A DNA stretch of 64,000 nt from Hyphomicrobiales bacterium (GCA_021775455.1 JAJFHU010000015.1:62001-126000); one strand, 5' to 3'. Counted from the first letter of the stretch, positions 9,378 through 19,157 are shown. Numbers and translations: made by a program. Notes: generated from the sequence alone by a model not told the origin.

Positions 9378-9406
9378 GATATGCACCTTGAAAAACAGTG
9401 CGTCAA
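9378..9406 (-). promoter_or_regulatory. leuC promoter
   Basis: On the minus strand TTGACG (9401-9406) and CATATC (9378-9383) are separated by 17 bp and lie about 40 bp before the leuC ATG. The extended -35, CTTGACG, matches the rhizobial consensus CTTGAC-N17-CTATAT. Confidence 0.6.
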
Positions 9407-9463
9407 GCTGAAGAAGGATCAATCTCAAGGTCAAGCCGGACCATGCAGGGCCGCCCAAAAATT

Positions 9464-11107
9464 TTATCGCCCTCTTACTTTTGCAAGTGCTGCTTCCAAA
9501 ATTGGATCACGTTCATATACATCCTTTCGAAAATGAACCGAGCCATCCTTGTTCGCCCAAGCCGTCAGATAGGCGATATGAACCGGGATGGTTTGGTCGA
9601 GCTTTACTACCGTACGTTTGCCGCTTGTGACCGTGGCATCAATTTTGCTTCTATCCCATCCCTGTTCACCCAAAAGGACTTCAGCCATCTTCAATGGATC
9701 CTGCAATCGAAGGCATCCGTGACTGAAAAAACGCGAAGCGCGTTGGAAATTTTTCTTGGATGGCGTGTCATGCATGTAAACATTGAAATTGTTTGGGAAC
9801 ATGAACTTCACCCGGCCCAGAGCGTTTTTCTTGCCGGGACCTTGCCGGAGTCTCACCGGAAAATTTGCCTTTGAAAAGCTGTGCCATGGAACTGAAGATG
9901 CGGAGACCACCTGCCCATTCTTTAGTACCTCAAAACCCTGGCTGGAGTAGTGATTTGGATTAGCCTTCAAGTTGGGAAGTAACTCATTGACGGCTATTGA
10001 CTTTGGAACATTCCAGTAAGGGTTGAATTCCAGATATTCCATTTCGTCGGTAAATACCGGCGTGCGATGATAGGGTTGCCCAACCTGAATCAATTCCGCA
10101 TGGACGGTCTTTCCGTTCTTGACTACTTTTACAACTTGATCAGCAAGGTTCGCGAAAACATAGTGTGGACCGTAATCGTTTTGCATCCAGCGACGTCGCT
10201 CAATATTAAGTTCGAGAGCCTTGATGCGAGCTTCAATTGGCACATTGATTTGAGCAAGTGTATTGGGTCCGATTACGCCGTCTTGTGCCAGGCCATGTCG
10301 CCACTGAAAACGTTTGACTGATTCTACGAGCGGGGCATCGTATAACACACCTGTCCCGGTTAGCGAGTTGGGTAAATCACCACTAATTGCAAGGCGCTGC
10401 TGAAGTAGCGGAATCCGGGGATCCTCCATTCCAGGTTTGAGCACCTCACCTTCGGGAATGACTGGCCAGTCGCCATTTTTGGCCATTTGCCGGTAATGAG
10501 CCAGCGCAACCCGCATCCGTTCATATCTGGGAGTATGGGGCGCCAGCAATCGAATAAACGCTTTGATACTTCGGGTTCGGTCAGCTTTCCTCAAAATCTC
10601 TTCAGCAGACAGGCTTGCTGGATAGATGACAGTTTCACGATTAACCGCACTGGGGTCAACTCTTCCTGCATTCATGTGTTGGGCGATAGAGACCAGTGAA
10701 GTTGACAAATGCACCTCTAGATCAGCCAGAGTTGATTCATTGCCGGCACCCAGCTTTTGATACAGCGCAAGTGCATCATAGTCTCCTGGATGAAGCCCGT
10801 CTTCTTCTGCCCGGTTGATTGCCTCAACCAGATCTTTTGCCTTGGCGATCGGTTGGTTGTTTAGAAGCCATATCGCTTTAAAATCTTTTGCAGCATAAAA
10901 TACAGAGATGGCAGAAAGTCTTTCTTTCAGACTTGGTGAGCTTGCATTATCAATACGCACCTGAAGCTCCTGCTCGATTGCAAGCTTTAGCGGATCGCCT
11001 GGCGGAGCACCTGTTTCCTGCGCCATAATCGGCAGGTTTGCAGAGATCACAAAAACTGCCAGAAGAAAAACGCGTGTGAGCAAGGAGCAAACGGTGCTGT
11101 TATCCAT
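9464..11107 (-). CDS. L,D-transpeptidase, YcbB/LdtD type
   Basis: A 547-residue periplasmic peptidoglycan enzyme. An N-terminal signal peptide (hydrophobic residues about 9-28 ending MAQ-E) is followed by a scaffold domain, a peptidoglycan-binding repeat at about 225-290 (VKRFQWRHGL, DGVIGPNTLAQIN), and a YkuD catalytic domain from about 310. The catalytic motif SHGCLRL places the nucleophile cysteine near residue 465. YcbB-type enzymes form 3-3 cross-links between meso-diaminopimelate residues, and rhizobia use many such links. ATG 11107 is the only good start. It is a single gene; ispA lies about 107 bp upstream on the same strand. Confidence 0.92.
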   Translation of the reverse strand: MDNSTVCSLLTRVFLLAVFVISANLPIMAQETGAPPGDPLKLAIEQELQVRIDNASSPSLKERLSAISVFYAAKDFKAIWLLNNQPIAKAKDLVEAINRAEEDGLHPGDYDALALYQKLGAGNESTLADLEVHLSTSLVSIAQHMNAGRVDPSAVNRETVIYPASLSAEEILRKADRTRSIKAFIRLLAPHTPRYERMRVALAHYRQMAKNGDWPVIPEGEVLKPGMEDPRIPLLQQRLAISGDLPNSLTGTGVLYDAPLVESVKRFQWRHGLAQDGVIGPNTLAQINVPIEARIKALELNIERRRWMQNDYGPHYVFANLADQVVKVVKNGKTVHAELIQVGQPYHRTPVFTDEMEYLEFNPYWNVPKSIAVNELLPNLKANPNHYSSQGFEVLKNGQVVSASSVPWHSFSKANFPVRLRQGPGKKNALGRVKFMFPNNFNVYMHDTPSKKNFQRASRFFSHGCLRLQDPLKMAEVLLGEQGWDRSKIDATVTSGKRTVVKLDQTIPVHIAYLTAWANKDGSVHFRKDVYERDPILEAALAKVRGR

Positions 11108-11214
11108 TTAAAATTTCTCTCGGGTTTTCCAAATATTCAACTTAAATACTAGATTACTTTTAAACCAATTGGAATCCATGGCAAACAGAGGAATGTGATA
11201 GGCAATACAGACCG

Positions 11215-12117
11215 CTAGAGCTTTCGCTCAACAACAAATCGCGCCAATTCTGCAAGTGGTTCTGCACGCCCGGAAAAAGGTGACAGCAGATTTAATGCAT
11301 TATCGAGCAATTCCTCAGCCCGTTGCTTCGTTGCTTCGACACCAAGCAATTCAACCATCGTGCCTTTCCCCCGGTCACTGTCCTTATCCGTATTCTTGCC
11401 CAGAGTGGCGGAATCAGATGTTACATCCAGAATGTCATCTACCAGTTGAAACGCTCGTCCAATTAGTGTGCCAAATTCCTGCAGCGCTTCTCTTTCCTCG
11501 ATATTTGCCTGCCCCATTATGGCTCCGGCTTCACAGGCGCATCGGATCAAAGCTCCGGTTTTCATTGCCTGGAGAGTTTCAATTTCCGCATAGTCCAATT
11601 GATTGCCTTCAGCATCCAGATCGAGCATCTGACCACCAACCATACCGCCGATACCAGACGCTTTGGAATACAGTTGCACCAACTGGATTCTGACATTTGC
11701 ATCTGGATGCGTTGCCGGATCGCTTAACAAATCAAAGGCAAGTGTCAGCAATCCATCTCCAACCAGGATTGCCGTAGCTTCATCATAGGCAATATGGGTT
11801 GTGGGTTTTCCGCGCCGCAGATTGTCGTTATCCATGCTTGGGAGATCATCATGAACAAGGGAATAGCAATGGATGCATTCAAGAGCAGCACCTGCGCGAA
11901 CTGATCTGGTCTCGTCAACTCCAAACAGCGATGCAGTCTCAATCAGAAGGACGGGTCGCAACCGCTTTCCTCCACCAAGTACAGAATATTGCATCGCCTC
12001 CAGGAGTTTTTCTGGACGGGCCAATTCGCCGGACGATGGTGCTACGGAAAGCGCATCCTTGAGCGCAGATTCAACCGCTTTGATCCTGACCTGTTGCAGT
12101 ATTTCAATTTTGGTCAT
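11215..12117 (-). CDS. ispA: polyprenyl (farnesyl/geranylgeranyl) diphosphate synthase
   Basis: A short-chain trans-prenyltransferase of 300 residues that condenses isopentenyl diphosphate with allylic primers. Both aspartate-rich motifs are present: HDDLPSMDND near residue 85 (the four-residue spacer form typical of bacterial FPP synthases) and LVDDILD near 220, plus GGKRLRP near the N-terminus. Product length (C15 or C20) is not certain; FPP is the commonest annotation. The start is ATG 12117, at which TKIEILQQVRI begins; the longer frame to 12162 lacks support. In rhizobia this gene often sits next to mtgA, as here, where the two are divergent. Confidence 0.92.
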   Translation of the reverse strand: MTKIEILQQVRIKAVESALKDALSVAPSSGELARPEKLLEAMQYSVLGGGKRLRPVLLIETASLFGVDETRSVRAGAALECIHCYSLVHDDLPSMDNDNLRRGKPTTHIAYDEATAILVGDGLLTLAFDLLSDPATHPDANVRIQLVQLYSKASGIGGMVGGQMLDLDAEGNQLDYAEIETLQAMKTGALIRCACEAGAIMGQANIEEREALQEFGTLIGRAFQLVDDILDVTSDSATLGKNTDKDSDRGKGTMVELLGVEATKQRAEELLDNALNLLSPFSGRAEPLAELARFVVERKL

Positions 12118-12245
12118 GCCGACCCTGAATGAATATAGATCGTACTTCGATGACACTAGCATGGCGTTGCGTCAAGCGTAGGAGTTGCCGCAACCTTGCA
12201 GGGAACTTAAGCTATGCTATTGGGTAATCGTACAGACTGCAAAAG

Positions 12246-13010
12246 TTGGGGGATCTCATCCTGGCAAAAATCACAAAGAAATTGGTCAGAAGAAAAAAGG
12301 TTGCCAATAAGAATCCGAAAAATCGGTTTCATCCGTTTGTGCATCGGGCAATGCGTTTCGTCCTGGCCTTTTTCGCCATACTTGTATTTTTGCCGACATT
12401 CCTTCTGCTTTTCTACAGAATCGAGATAGTTCGCCCAATTTCCACCCTGATGGTTTATGAAACATTGATTGGTGCCGAGGTGCATCGTGAGTGGGTTAAA
12501 CTGGATGAAGTGGCACCTGTACTCTATCAATCCATTGTCATGTCCGAAGACGGCAAGTTTTGTTTCCATAATGGCGTAGACTGGGAGGCATTGAATGCGG
12601 TCATTGAGGATGCAATTGACGGAGAGAAAACCCGTGGAGCCAGTACGATCACCATGCAAATGGTGAAAAACCTGTTTCTTTGGCCAAATCGCTCTTATGT
12701 GAGAAAAGCCCTTGAGGTTCCATATGCCATCCTCGCAGATTTCATCCTTTCAAAAAAACGCATCATGGAAATCTACCTCAACATTGCCGAATGGGACCGA
12801 GGGGTATTCGGTGCAGAAGCAGCTGCAAAGAACTATTTTTCCAGAAGTGCTTCGAAACTATCGGCACGCCAGGCGTCACTAATGGCTGTAACGCTACCAA
12901 ATCCAAAAAAGAGAAACGCTGCAAAGCCAGGCAGACAGATGAACCAGACAGCCGGCATCATACGCCGTCGTGCCAGCGCTTCCGGTGCATATGTCAAGTG
13001 TCTCATGTAA
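12246..13010 (+). CDS. mtgA: monofunctional peptidoglycan glycosyltransferase
   Basis: A membrane-anchored GT51 enzyme that polymerises lipid II into glycan strands without a transpeptidase domain. One transmembrane helix (about residues 37-58) follows a basic N-terminus. Active-site motifs are clear: SEDGKFCFHNGVDW with the catalytic glutamate, RGASTITMQMVKNLFLW and the second glutamate region IMEIYLNIAEW. The first in-frame start is TTG 12246; an ATG at 12351 would remove the cytoplasmic basic segment but keep the helix, so the exact start is uncertain. The neighbouring rpmF is a common rhizobial arrangement. Confidence 0.93.
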   Translation: MGDLILAKITKKLVRRKKVANKNPKNRFHPFVHRAMRFVLAFFAILVFLPTFLLLFYRIEIVRPISTLMVYETLIGAEVHREWVKLDEVAPVLYQSIVMSEDGKFCFHNGVDWEALNAVIEDAIDGEKTRGASTITMQMVKNLFLWPNRSYVRKALEVPYAILADFILSKKRIMEIYLNIAEWDRGVFGAEAAAKNYFSRSASKLSARQASLMAVTLPNPKKRNAAKPGRQMNQTAGIIRRRASASGAYVKCLM

Positions 13011-13099
13011 AAATCTGCTCAAGTGGCAAAAAATTCGCATTTTTCGGTAGCCAAATGGCCATCCTGGTAGTATATGAACGCCCAACACAGAGATGTTGC

Positions 13100-13139
13100 G
13101 GGCTCTTGCGGTGGTATAGCCGGACGAAGAGCCCTTTTT
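13100..13139 (+). terminator. terminator-like hairpin between mtgA and rpmF
   Basis: GGGCTCTT (13100-13107) pairs with AAGAGCCC (13127-13134) and is followed by five T. It lies 90 bp after mtgA and about 35 bp before rpmF, so it could end mtgA transcription or act as an attenuator in the rpmF leader. The 19-nt loop is long for a simple terminator. Confidence 0.6.
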
Positions 13140-13174
13140 GTTAGTATGAGATTTAACTAGCTGGAGTTGATACG

Positions 13175-13360
13175 ATGGCTGTTCCAAAGAGTAAGATTAC
13201 TCGAATGAAACGCGGATTTCGGCGCTCTTCTGACGCCCTAAAGGCACCTGCCTATGTAGAGGACAAAGAATCCGGTGAATTGCGCCGTCCACACCATATT
13301 GACCTGAAAACGGGTATGTATCGTGGTCGCCAAGTGTTGGAGCCGAAAGATTCGGTTTAA
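13175..13360 (+). CDS. rpmF: 50S ribosomal protein L32
   Basis: A 61-residue basic protein with the conserved start [16 protein letters not shown] and the alphaproteobacterial ending with [15 protein letters not shown]. It lacks the paired CxxC zinc ligands found in some other bacterial L32 proteins, as is normal in this class. ATG 13175 is 9 nt after a ctgGAGttg ribosome site. A perfect 10-bp terminator hairpin follows. Confidence 0.98.
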   Translation: MAVPKSKITRMKRGFRRSSDALKAPAYVEDKESGELRRPHHIDLKTGMYRGRQVLEPKDSV

Positions 13361-13384
13361 TTCGCATTGAACCATAATTTTCTC

Positions 13385-13412
13385 AAAGGCCAGCCCGAGT
13401 GCTGGCCTTTTT
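13385..13412 (+). terminator. rpmF Rho-independent terminator
   Basis: AAAGGCCAGC (13385-13394) and GCTGGCCTTT (13401-13410) form a 10-bp perfect stem with a 6-nt loop, followed by further T residues. It lies 25 bp after the rpmF stop. Confidence 0.9.
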
Positions 13413-13515
13413 GTTTGAGCAAGCTAAAATGGAATATTGCTTCTCGCTTGAAGTCAGCCCTTGCCTTTTTCACTAGATAGCGGTCAAATCTCTCCGCAGA
13501 GCCCAAGGAAAGAAC

Positions 13516-13923
13516 ATGCTCACCAACGTACCCCTCCTTATCGTACCATTCATCGTTTACAACATTCAGGTGCTGTTTGGCGGTGGATTGGCTGTCTGGG
13601 ATCAGGAGATTTTCCGCTTACCCATGATCTCTGGCGCAGTGTGGACAATGGATATGGGTGACCTGATGATCAGTGTGGCCTTGTTGTTGTTGTTCTTTGA
13701 AATCATCAAGGCGACACGTGTTGGAGCAAATTCCATCATTGATCATCTGCTTTCCACCTTCGTGTTTATCGCATTTTTGGTGGAATTCCTCTTGGCAAGC
13801 CAAGCAGTCCACAGTGTCTTTTTCACACTAATGATGATTGCACTGGTCGATGTGTTGGCCGGATTTACAGTATCAATTCGTTCCGCTACCCGTGATGTCA
13901 ATGTAGGGCCGGGAGGATATTGA
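13516..13923 (+). CDS. small integral membrane protein, 135 aa
   Basis: A protein dominated by about four predicted membrane helices (residues about 5-25, 45-65, 75-95, 100-120), with a short soluble tail. ATG 13516 has AAGGAAAG at good spacing. I recognise it only as the kind of conserved hypothetical membrane protein found in alphaproteobacteria; no catalytic motif is seen. It follows the rpmF terminator and is convergent with the GlcG-like gene, whose stop is 3 bp away. Confidence 0.7.
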   Translation: MLTNVPLLIVPFIVYNIQVLFGGGLAVWDQEIFRLPMISGAVWTMDMGDLMISVALLLLFFEIIKATRVGANSIIDHLLSTFVFIAFLVEFLLASQAVHSVFFTLMMIALVDVLAGFTVSIRSATRDVNVGPGGY

Positions 13924-13925
13924 AT

Positions 13926-14357
13926 CTATCCAGTATCAGCAACGAGCTTGACTGCTTCAATTCCTGCAACCGCGCAGATTTCATCATTATCGGAACCGTC
14001 CCCGGAAATTCCAACTGCGCATACAATGTTTCCCTTGCTGTCACGCGCGATAACTCCGCCTGGAACTGGTACAATTCCATGTGGAATAACAGAACAAAGG
14101 CCGGCCAGAAAATGTGGGCGTTCGATAGCCTGGTCATGCAGTGCACGACTTCCGCGCCCAATCGCCAATGCCGCTCTCGCCTTGCCACATGAAATTTCAA
14201 ACCGGCTGTTGGAAGCCCCATCCTGCAATTGAAATGATACGAGACTGCCACCCGAATCCAGCACGCTTACACCGAGAGGCTGAAAATTTCTGTTCTGACC
14301 TTCGGAAAGTGCCTTGTTGATGATCCGGTTTGCCCGCACCAATGAAAGTTTTGCCAT
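13926..14357 (-). CDS. GlcG/HbpS-family heme-binding-like protein
   Basis: A 143-residue single-domain protein of the GlcG/HbpS (DUF336) family: it opens with LVRANRIINKALSEG, contains LGVSVLDSGGSLVSFQ, KARAALAIG and ends with the family block PGGVIARDSKGNIVCAVGISG. Members bind heme or small ligands, or accompany glycolate/diol pathways; the role here is unknown. ATG 14357 has AAGGA 8 nt upstream, while the much longer open frame to 14726 overlaps the divergent gamma-glutamyltransferase and is spurious. Confidence 0.85.
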   Translation of the reverse strand: MAKLSLVRANRIINKALSEGQNRNFQPLGVSVLDSGGSLVSFQLQDGASNSRFEISCGKARAALAIGRGSRALHDQAIERPHFLAGLCSVIPHGIVPVPGGVIARDSKGNIVCAVGISGDGSDNDEICAVAGIEAVKLVADTG

Positions 14358-14447
14358 GATGAAATCCTTGTTGGTTTGTTGCCTGCTTGACTCCACCAGC
14401 AAACTGATCCTTCTTTGAGCCAAGGTTACACACATTAATCGGACAAT

Positions 14448-16031
14448 ATGCCTAGAAATTTTGACGCACCTGGACGCTCGCCAGTTTACGCATGTGAATG
14501 TATGGCAGCTACCTCTCATCCATTGGCCACCGCCACCGCATTGAATATCCTGCGGGAGGGTGGAAATGCCGTGGATGCTGCAATTGCAGCTTCCGCGACC
14601 CTTTGTATTGTTGAGCCGCATATGACGGGAATTGGCGGCGATTGTTTTGTCATCCTCAGCGAGCCGGACGGCAAGTTGTACGGATTGAATGGATCCGGAC
14701 GCTCGCCGGCAAATATTGGTTTGCAATGGTTTTTGGACAACGGCATCACCGGGATTGATGCGACATCACCGCATGCTGTTACTGTACCTGGAGCTGTGAA
14801 AGCATGGGAGACTCTTCACAGTCGCTTTGGTGCAATGGATTTTACACGCCTTTTTTCGGATGCCATTTACTATGGTGAAGAAGGTTTTCCAGTCGCACCG
14901 CGTGTAGCCCGAGATTGGAGAATGATGGCAAACTCATTGGTCGGTACCGGTGCAAAAGCTCATTTACTAAAGGATGGAAAGTCGCCGAAACCTGGCGAAA
15001 ATTGGAAATTTCCAGCGCTTGCGAATGTTTTGCGTAGTATTGCTCAAACAGGGAGCAGGAGTTTCTATGAAGGTGCATTCGCAAAAGAGATTGCTCGTAC
15101 GATTCAGGAGCTGGGTGGATTTTTGACTGAAGAAGATCTTGCTTCGGTATCAGCCGACTGGGTAAATCCAATAAGCACCAAGTATCTCGACCATGAGCTT
15201 CATGAAATTCCACCCAATGGGCAAGGTATAACCGCATTGATTTTGGCAAACCTTCTAGGTGAAGTCGGCCTTCCTGATGAGGCAAGCGATCCCGCAAGAG
15301 CTCACATGGAGATCGAATGTGGGCGCCTTGCCTACAGCATTCGTGACAACGAGGTTACCGATCATGAACACATGACCATAAACTGTGAAGAAGTGCTTTC
15401 TGCGGCCTACACTCAGGCACTGGCCGCACAGTTTGATCGAACCAAGCGCAACCAAGGAATTGTACTTCCGAAATTGCAAAACTCCAGCACAGTTTATCTG
15501 TCGGTGGTCGATCGGGACCAACGTGCAATATCATTTATCAATTCAGTTTACGATTGGTTCGGTTCTACCATAGTTACCGAAAAAAGCGGTATCGTCCTTC
15601 AAAGCAGAGGTAGTGGATTTAATGTCAAGCAAGGCCACCCCAATGCAATTGGCCCCTCCAAAAGACCACTTCACACCATCATTCCGGCAATGGCCACCAA
15701 AAATGGCAAAACGACACACAGCTTTGGTGTGATGGGCGGAGCATATCAACCGATGGGTCATGCTCATGTACTTTCCAACATGCTTTTTTATGGGATGGAC
15801 CCCCAACAGACGTTGGATGACCCGAGGGTATTCTGGGATCGTGATGGTAATCTTTTGCTGGAATCGATGGTTCCCGCTCAAACCAAACAATTTCTGGAAA
15901 ATTTTGGCCATACGTGCAAATCAGCCCCTTCGCCACTCGGTGGCGGACAGGTGATACACATAAACCATCAAAACGGTACGTTGATTGCCGGATCTGACCC
16001 AAGGAAGGACGGACAAGCTTCCGGTTTCTGA
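14448..16031 (+). CDS. gamma-glutamyltransferase family protein
   Basis: A 527-residue Ntn-hydrolase of the gamma-glutamyltranspeptidase family, which hydrolyses or transfers the glutamyl group of glutathione and related compounds. The N-terminal block HPLATATALNILREGGNAVDAAIAASATL-type pattern and GIGGDCF are typical. The processing nucleophile corresponds to Thr348 in SSTVYLSVVDRD, aligned with DTVYLSVVD in relatives; the active-site block SFINSVYDWFGS follows. No signal peptide is evident, so it may be a cytoplasmic oxamate-amidohydrolase-like member rather than a classical periplasmic GGT. It is divergent from the GlcG-like gene. Confidence 0.88.
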   Translation: MPRNFDAPGRSPVYACECMAATSHPLATATALNILREGGNAVDAAIAASATLCIVEPHMTGIGGDCFVILSEPDGKLYGLNGSGRSPANIGLQWFLDNGITGIDATSPHAVTVPGAVKAWETLHSRFGAMDFTRLFSDAIYYGEEGFPVAPRVARDWRMMANSLVGTGAKAHLLKDGKSPKPGENWKFPALANVLRSIAQTGSRSFYEGAFAKEIARTIQELGGFLTEEDLASVSADWVNPISTKYLDHELHEIPPNGQGITALILANLLGEVGLPDEASDPARAHMEIECGRLAYSIRDNEVTDHEHMTINCEEVLSAAYTQALAAQFDRTKRNQGIVLPKLQNSSTVYLSVVDRDQRAISFINSVYDWFGSTIVTEKSGIVLQSRGSGFNVKQGHPNAIGPSKRPLHTIIPAMATKNGKTTHSFGVMGGAYQPMGHAHVLSNMLFYGMDPQQTLDDPRVFWDRDGNLLLESMVPAQTKQFLENFGHTCKSAPSPLGGGQVIHINHQNGTLIAGSDPRKDGQASGF

Positions 16032-16091
16032 AATATTAACGCTTGTGTGGAAGAGTAACACGAGAGTTAATAGTCAAATTCAGCGATCACA

Positions 16092-17864
16092 ATGTCAGAA
16101 CCTTCATCTGCCTTAATTGCCGCAAAGATATCTTCTTCAATCCATCCGGACAAGATTGCCGAAATCATGACTGCCGTCGGGCAGGCCAGTTACGTATGGG
16201 ATATTGGTGAGGATTCGATTGGTTGGTCAGAAAATTTTTTCAACTTGATAGGTTTTAGAAATGCAACAGACGTCTGCCGGGGCAGAGAATTCGAAAAGCT
16301 GTTGAGCACGGAAAGTCAGGAAACCCGGTTTGCGGCCATCTATTCAGCGCAATGCGAAGATCCTCCTGAATCCGGCGTATCCTATCAATGTGTCTACGCG
16401 GTCAGCGCATCACACCTCAAAGGGGACGTCAGCGTATGGCTGGAGGATACCGGCAGATGGTATCCTGATGAGTTTGGCAAGCCAGCCCATGCGGAAGGTA
16501 CCGTTCGCATAATTAATGAACGCCGCCAACGCGAAGAAACACTGCGACGCAGATCTGACTTTGACAATCTGACTAAATTGTACAATCGGCGCTATCTCGA
16601 AGAGCATATAAATCAAACGATTGATGCAGCGATTACCGAGCATCGTCAGGCAGCTTTACTGATGATTAACATTTGTGATCTTGAGCAAGTAAACGACATC
16701 TATGGATTTTCCAGCGGCGATGAAGTTTTGCTTCAGGCAGCCTCACTGCTGACAGCCCAAACGAGAAGCGATGACATTGTTGCAAGATTTTCGGGAGCAA
16801 AATTTGCGGTCGTCATAAATAATTGTTCTACCAGCACAATTTACTCGACGGCAAAGAGGATTACAGACTATCTGAACACCCGGCTTCTACACACCAAAGC
16901 CGGTCCGGTTTCCATCCGCGCTGCAATTGGTGCATGTCTGCTTCCTGGTCAGGCACGAACCCCAATCGACGCTGTTTCCCATTCTCTCTCAGCCCTCCAA
17001 ATAGCACGGGCCGACCATTCCATGAGGGTCGCGATTTTCGATCCGGATCCACAATTGAACGAGAAACAACGCAGAAACGCCCTACAAGCGGCTGAACTTG
17101 TCCGTGCATTTGAAACGAATATGGTACATTTCGCGTTTCAACCGGTTGTAGAAAGTAGTTCACACCGCGTGGCATATCATGAGGCTCTTCTGAGAAAAAA
17201 TAAAAGCGAAATGCCACTTTTGGAAGATGCCGATATCATCAGCACAGCTGAAAACCTTGGATTGATGCGGATGGTGGACAATCATGTTCTTGAGCTCGCC
17301 CTGGAGATGCTTGCAACTCATCCTGATGCAAGGCTGTCAATCAATATAACTCACGAGAGCCTCGAAAATCCCGATTGGATATCCCGACTTGCAAGTGGAT
17401 TTGCTACACACAACTTAACCGCAGGTCGGCTCATCATTGAACTCACGGAATCACAAATTCCGCGAAGCATCAATGAAACGCAAAAGATTATTGATATGAT
17501 CAGGGATATCGGGTGCAAGGTTGCCATTGATGATTTTGGTGCTGGATACACTTCGTTTTCCAACTTGAAAAATCTCAATATTGATATCTTGAAGATCGAC
17601 GGCTCTTTCTGCCGTGATTTAAAGCAGGAACCGCGTAACGAAGTCTTCTTGAAAGCATTGCTCGATTTGGCAAAAACATTTCAGGTAGAGACTGTTGTTG
17701 AATGGGTTGAGGATTCCGAAACAGCCGCCAAATTGGAGGAATGGGGATTTGATTACCTCCAGGGCAAAGCATTCGGAATGCCTTTACCCATTGCGCCTTG
17801 GGAGAAAAGCTCTGATCCGAACACCAATAATCAGGCGACCGAAGAGAAAAACCTGTCGGCATAA
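16092..17864 (+). CDS. PAS-GGDEF-EAL protein, probable c-di-GMP phosphodiesterase
   Basis: A 590-residue cytoplasmic signalling protein: a PAS-like N-terminus (about 25-145), a GGDEF domain (about 155-310) and an EAL domain (about 335-580). The GGDEF signature is replaced by SGAKF (residues 234-238), so cyclase activity is unlikely. The EAL domain keeps EAL at 364-366, NIT, ELTES, the double aspartate in IDDFGAG, LKIDG, VEWVE and LQGKAF, so phosphodiesterase activity is plausible. No membrane segment is seen. It stands alone between the GGT gene and ispG, with which it is convergent. Confidence 0.9.
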   Translation: MSEPSSALIAAKISSSIHPDKIAEIMTAVGQASYVWDIGEDSIGWSENFFNLIGFRNATDVCRGREFEKLLSTESQETRFAAIYSAQCEDPPESGVSYQCVYAVSASHLKGDVSVWLEDTGRWYPDEFGKPAHAEGTVRIINERRQREETLRRRSDFDNLTKLYNRRYLEEHINQTIDAAITEHRQAALLMINICDLEQVNDIYGFSSGDEVLLQAASLLTAQTRSDDIVARFSGAKFAVVINNCSTSTIYSTAKRITDYLNTRLLHTKAGPVSIRAAIGACLLPGQARTPIDAVSHSLSALQIARADHSMRVAIFDPDPQLNEKQRRNALQAAELVRAFETNMVHFAFQPVVESSSHRVAYHEALLRKNKSEMPLLEDADIISTAENLGLMRMVDNHVLELALEMLATHPDARLSINITHESLENPDWISRLASGFATHNLTAGRLIIELTESQIPRSINETQKIIDMIRDIGCKVAIDDFGAGYTSFSNLKNLNIDILKIDGSFCRDLKQEPRNEVFLKALLDLAKTFQVETVVEWVEDSETAAKLEEWGFDYLQGKAFGMPLPIAPWEKSSDPNTNNQATEEKNLSA

Positions 17865-17873
17865 CCGCCCGGA

Positions 17874-19139
17874 TTATTTTTGACCAAACCGGTTTTCAAC
17901 ATAGTCTTCCACCATCGCCTGAAATTCCTGGCTGATGTTTGGTCCGCGCAGGGTGTGGGTTTTCTTTCCGTCTATAAAAACCGGCGCTGTGGGTGTTTCT
18001 CCGGTACCTGGCAGGGATATGCCTATGTCAGCATGCTTTGATTCTCCGGGCCCATTAACAATACATCCCATTACGGCGACTTTCAGCTCCTCAACACCTG
18101 GATATTTCTTCTTCCATTTGGGCATCATTTCCCGGATATGTTGCTGGATGCTTCCAGCAAGTTCCTGAAACACCGTTGATGTTGTACGGCCGCATCCCGG
18201 ACAAGCCGCAACTATAGGAACAAATGCCCGAAATCCCATGGTTTGCAACAATTCTTGTGCTACTTGTACTTCACGAGTTCTGTCGCCACCGGGTTCTGGA
18301 GTCAGGGATATTCGTATCGTGTCTCCTATGCCCTGCTGCATCAATATGCCCATCGCTGCAGATGAAGCAACGATACCCTTTGTTCCCATTCCCGCTTCGG
18401 TCAAACCGAGATGTATCGCGCGATCAGTTCGGTCAGCCAGCATGCAGTACACGGCGATTAGGTCCTGTACCTGACTGACTTTTACCGAAAGGATAATGTG
18501 ATCGTCTGAAAGACCAATATCATTGGCATGATCAGCAGATAACAACGCAGATTGCACCATTGCCTCACGGGTTACCTCGGGTGCTGTCAGCGGTGAACCG
18601 GCCTCCTGATTTTTGTCCATCAGGGCGGTAAGAAGCGCCTGATCAAGCGATCCCCAATTTACCCCGATCCGCACAGGCTTGTCATAATGAATAGCTGTTT
18701 CGACAATTGCTGCAAATTGTGTATCACGCTTTTTCTTGAAACCCACATTGCCCGGATTGATCCGATACTTGTCGAGTGCTACTGCGCATGCCGGGTGATC
18801 AGCCAAAAGTTTGTGGCCAATATAATGAAAATCCCCAACAAGCGGTACGTTCAAGCCCTGCTTGAGCAACCTTTCTTTTATGTGTGGAACAGCCGCCGCT
18901 GCTTCATCACGATCAACTGTAATCCTGACTATTTCCGAGCCAGCCTTGTAGAGTGATGCAACTTGCGTGACTGTGGAATCCACATCGGCTGTATCTGTAT
19001 TGGTCATGGATTGTACAACAATTGGGGAAAGCCCACCAACAGTTACACCGCCAACATCAACACCAATTGTTTTCTTCCGACCCTTCGGGCCGATTAGATA
19101 GCCAGTAGCCGATGGAAAATCAGGCAAACATTCGTTCAT
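17874..19139 (-). CDS. ispG: 4-hydroxy-3-methylbut-2-en-1-yl diphosphate synthase (flavodoxin)
   Basis: The penultimate enzyme of the MEP isoprenoid pathway, a 4Fe-4S enzyme that converts MEcPP to HMBPP. The 421-residue length fits the bacterial two-domain form. The TIM-barrel signature [15 protein letters not shown] is near the N-terminus, and the cluster cysteines are seen in CPGCGRT and [14 protein letters not shown] 19139 is a good start. It lies 18 bp downstream of gloB on the same strand, so the two are probably co-transcribed. Confidence 0.97.
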   Translation of the reverse strand: MNECLPDFPSATGYLIGPKGRKKTIGVDVGGVTVGGLSPIVVQSMTNTDTADVDSTVTQVASLYKAGSEIVRITVDRDEAAAAVPHIKERLLKQGLNVPLVGDFHYIGHKLLADHPACAVALDKYRINPGNVGFKKKRDTQFAAIVETAIHYDKPVRIGVNWGSLDQALLTALMDKNQEAGSPLTAPEVTREAMVQSALLSADHANDIGLSDDHIILSVKVSQVQDLIAVYCMLADRTDRAIHLGLTEAGMGTKGIVASSAAMGILMQQGIGDTIRISLTPEPGGDRTREVQVAQELLQTMGFRAFVPIVAACPGCGRTTSTVFQELAGSIQQHIREMMPKWKKKYPGVEELKVAVMGCIVNGPGESKHADIGISLPGTGETPTAPVFIDGKKTHTLRGPNISQEFQAMVEDYVENRFGQK

Positions 19140-19157
19140 GACAAATCCTGGATCATT

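Noticed and set aside
12118-12245. Possible ispA promoter (CTTGACG on the minus strand near 12169)
   Set aside because: The -35 is good but the hexamer 17 bp later (CATCGA) is too weak to call a promoter.
14358-14726. Long N-terminal extension of the GlcG-like gene to 14726
   Set aside because: It overlaps the start of the divergent gamma-glutamyltransferase and lacks family similarity; ATG 14357 has a good ribosome site.
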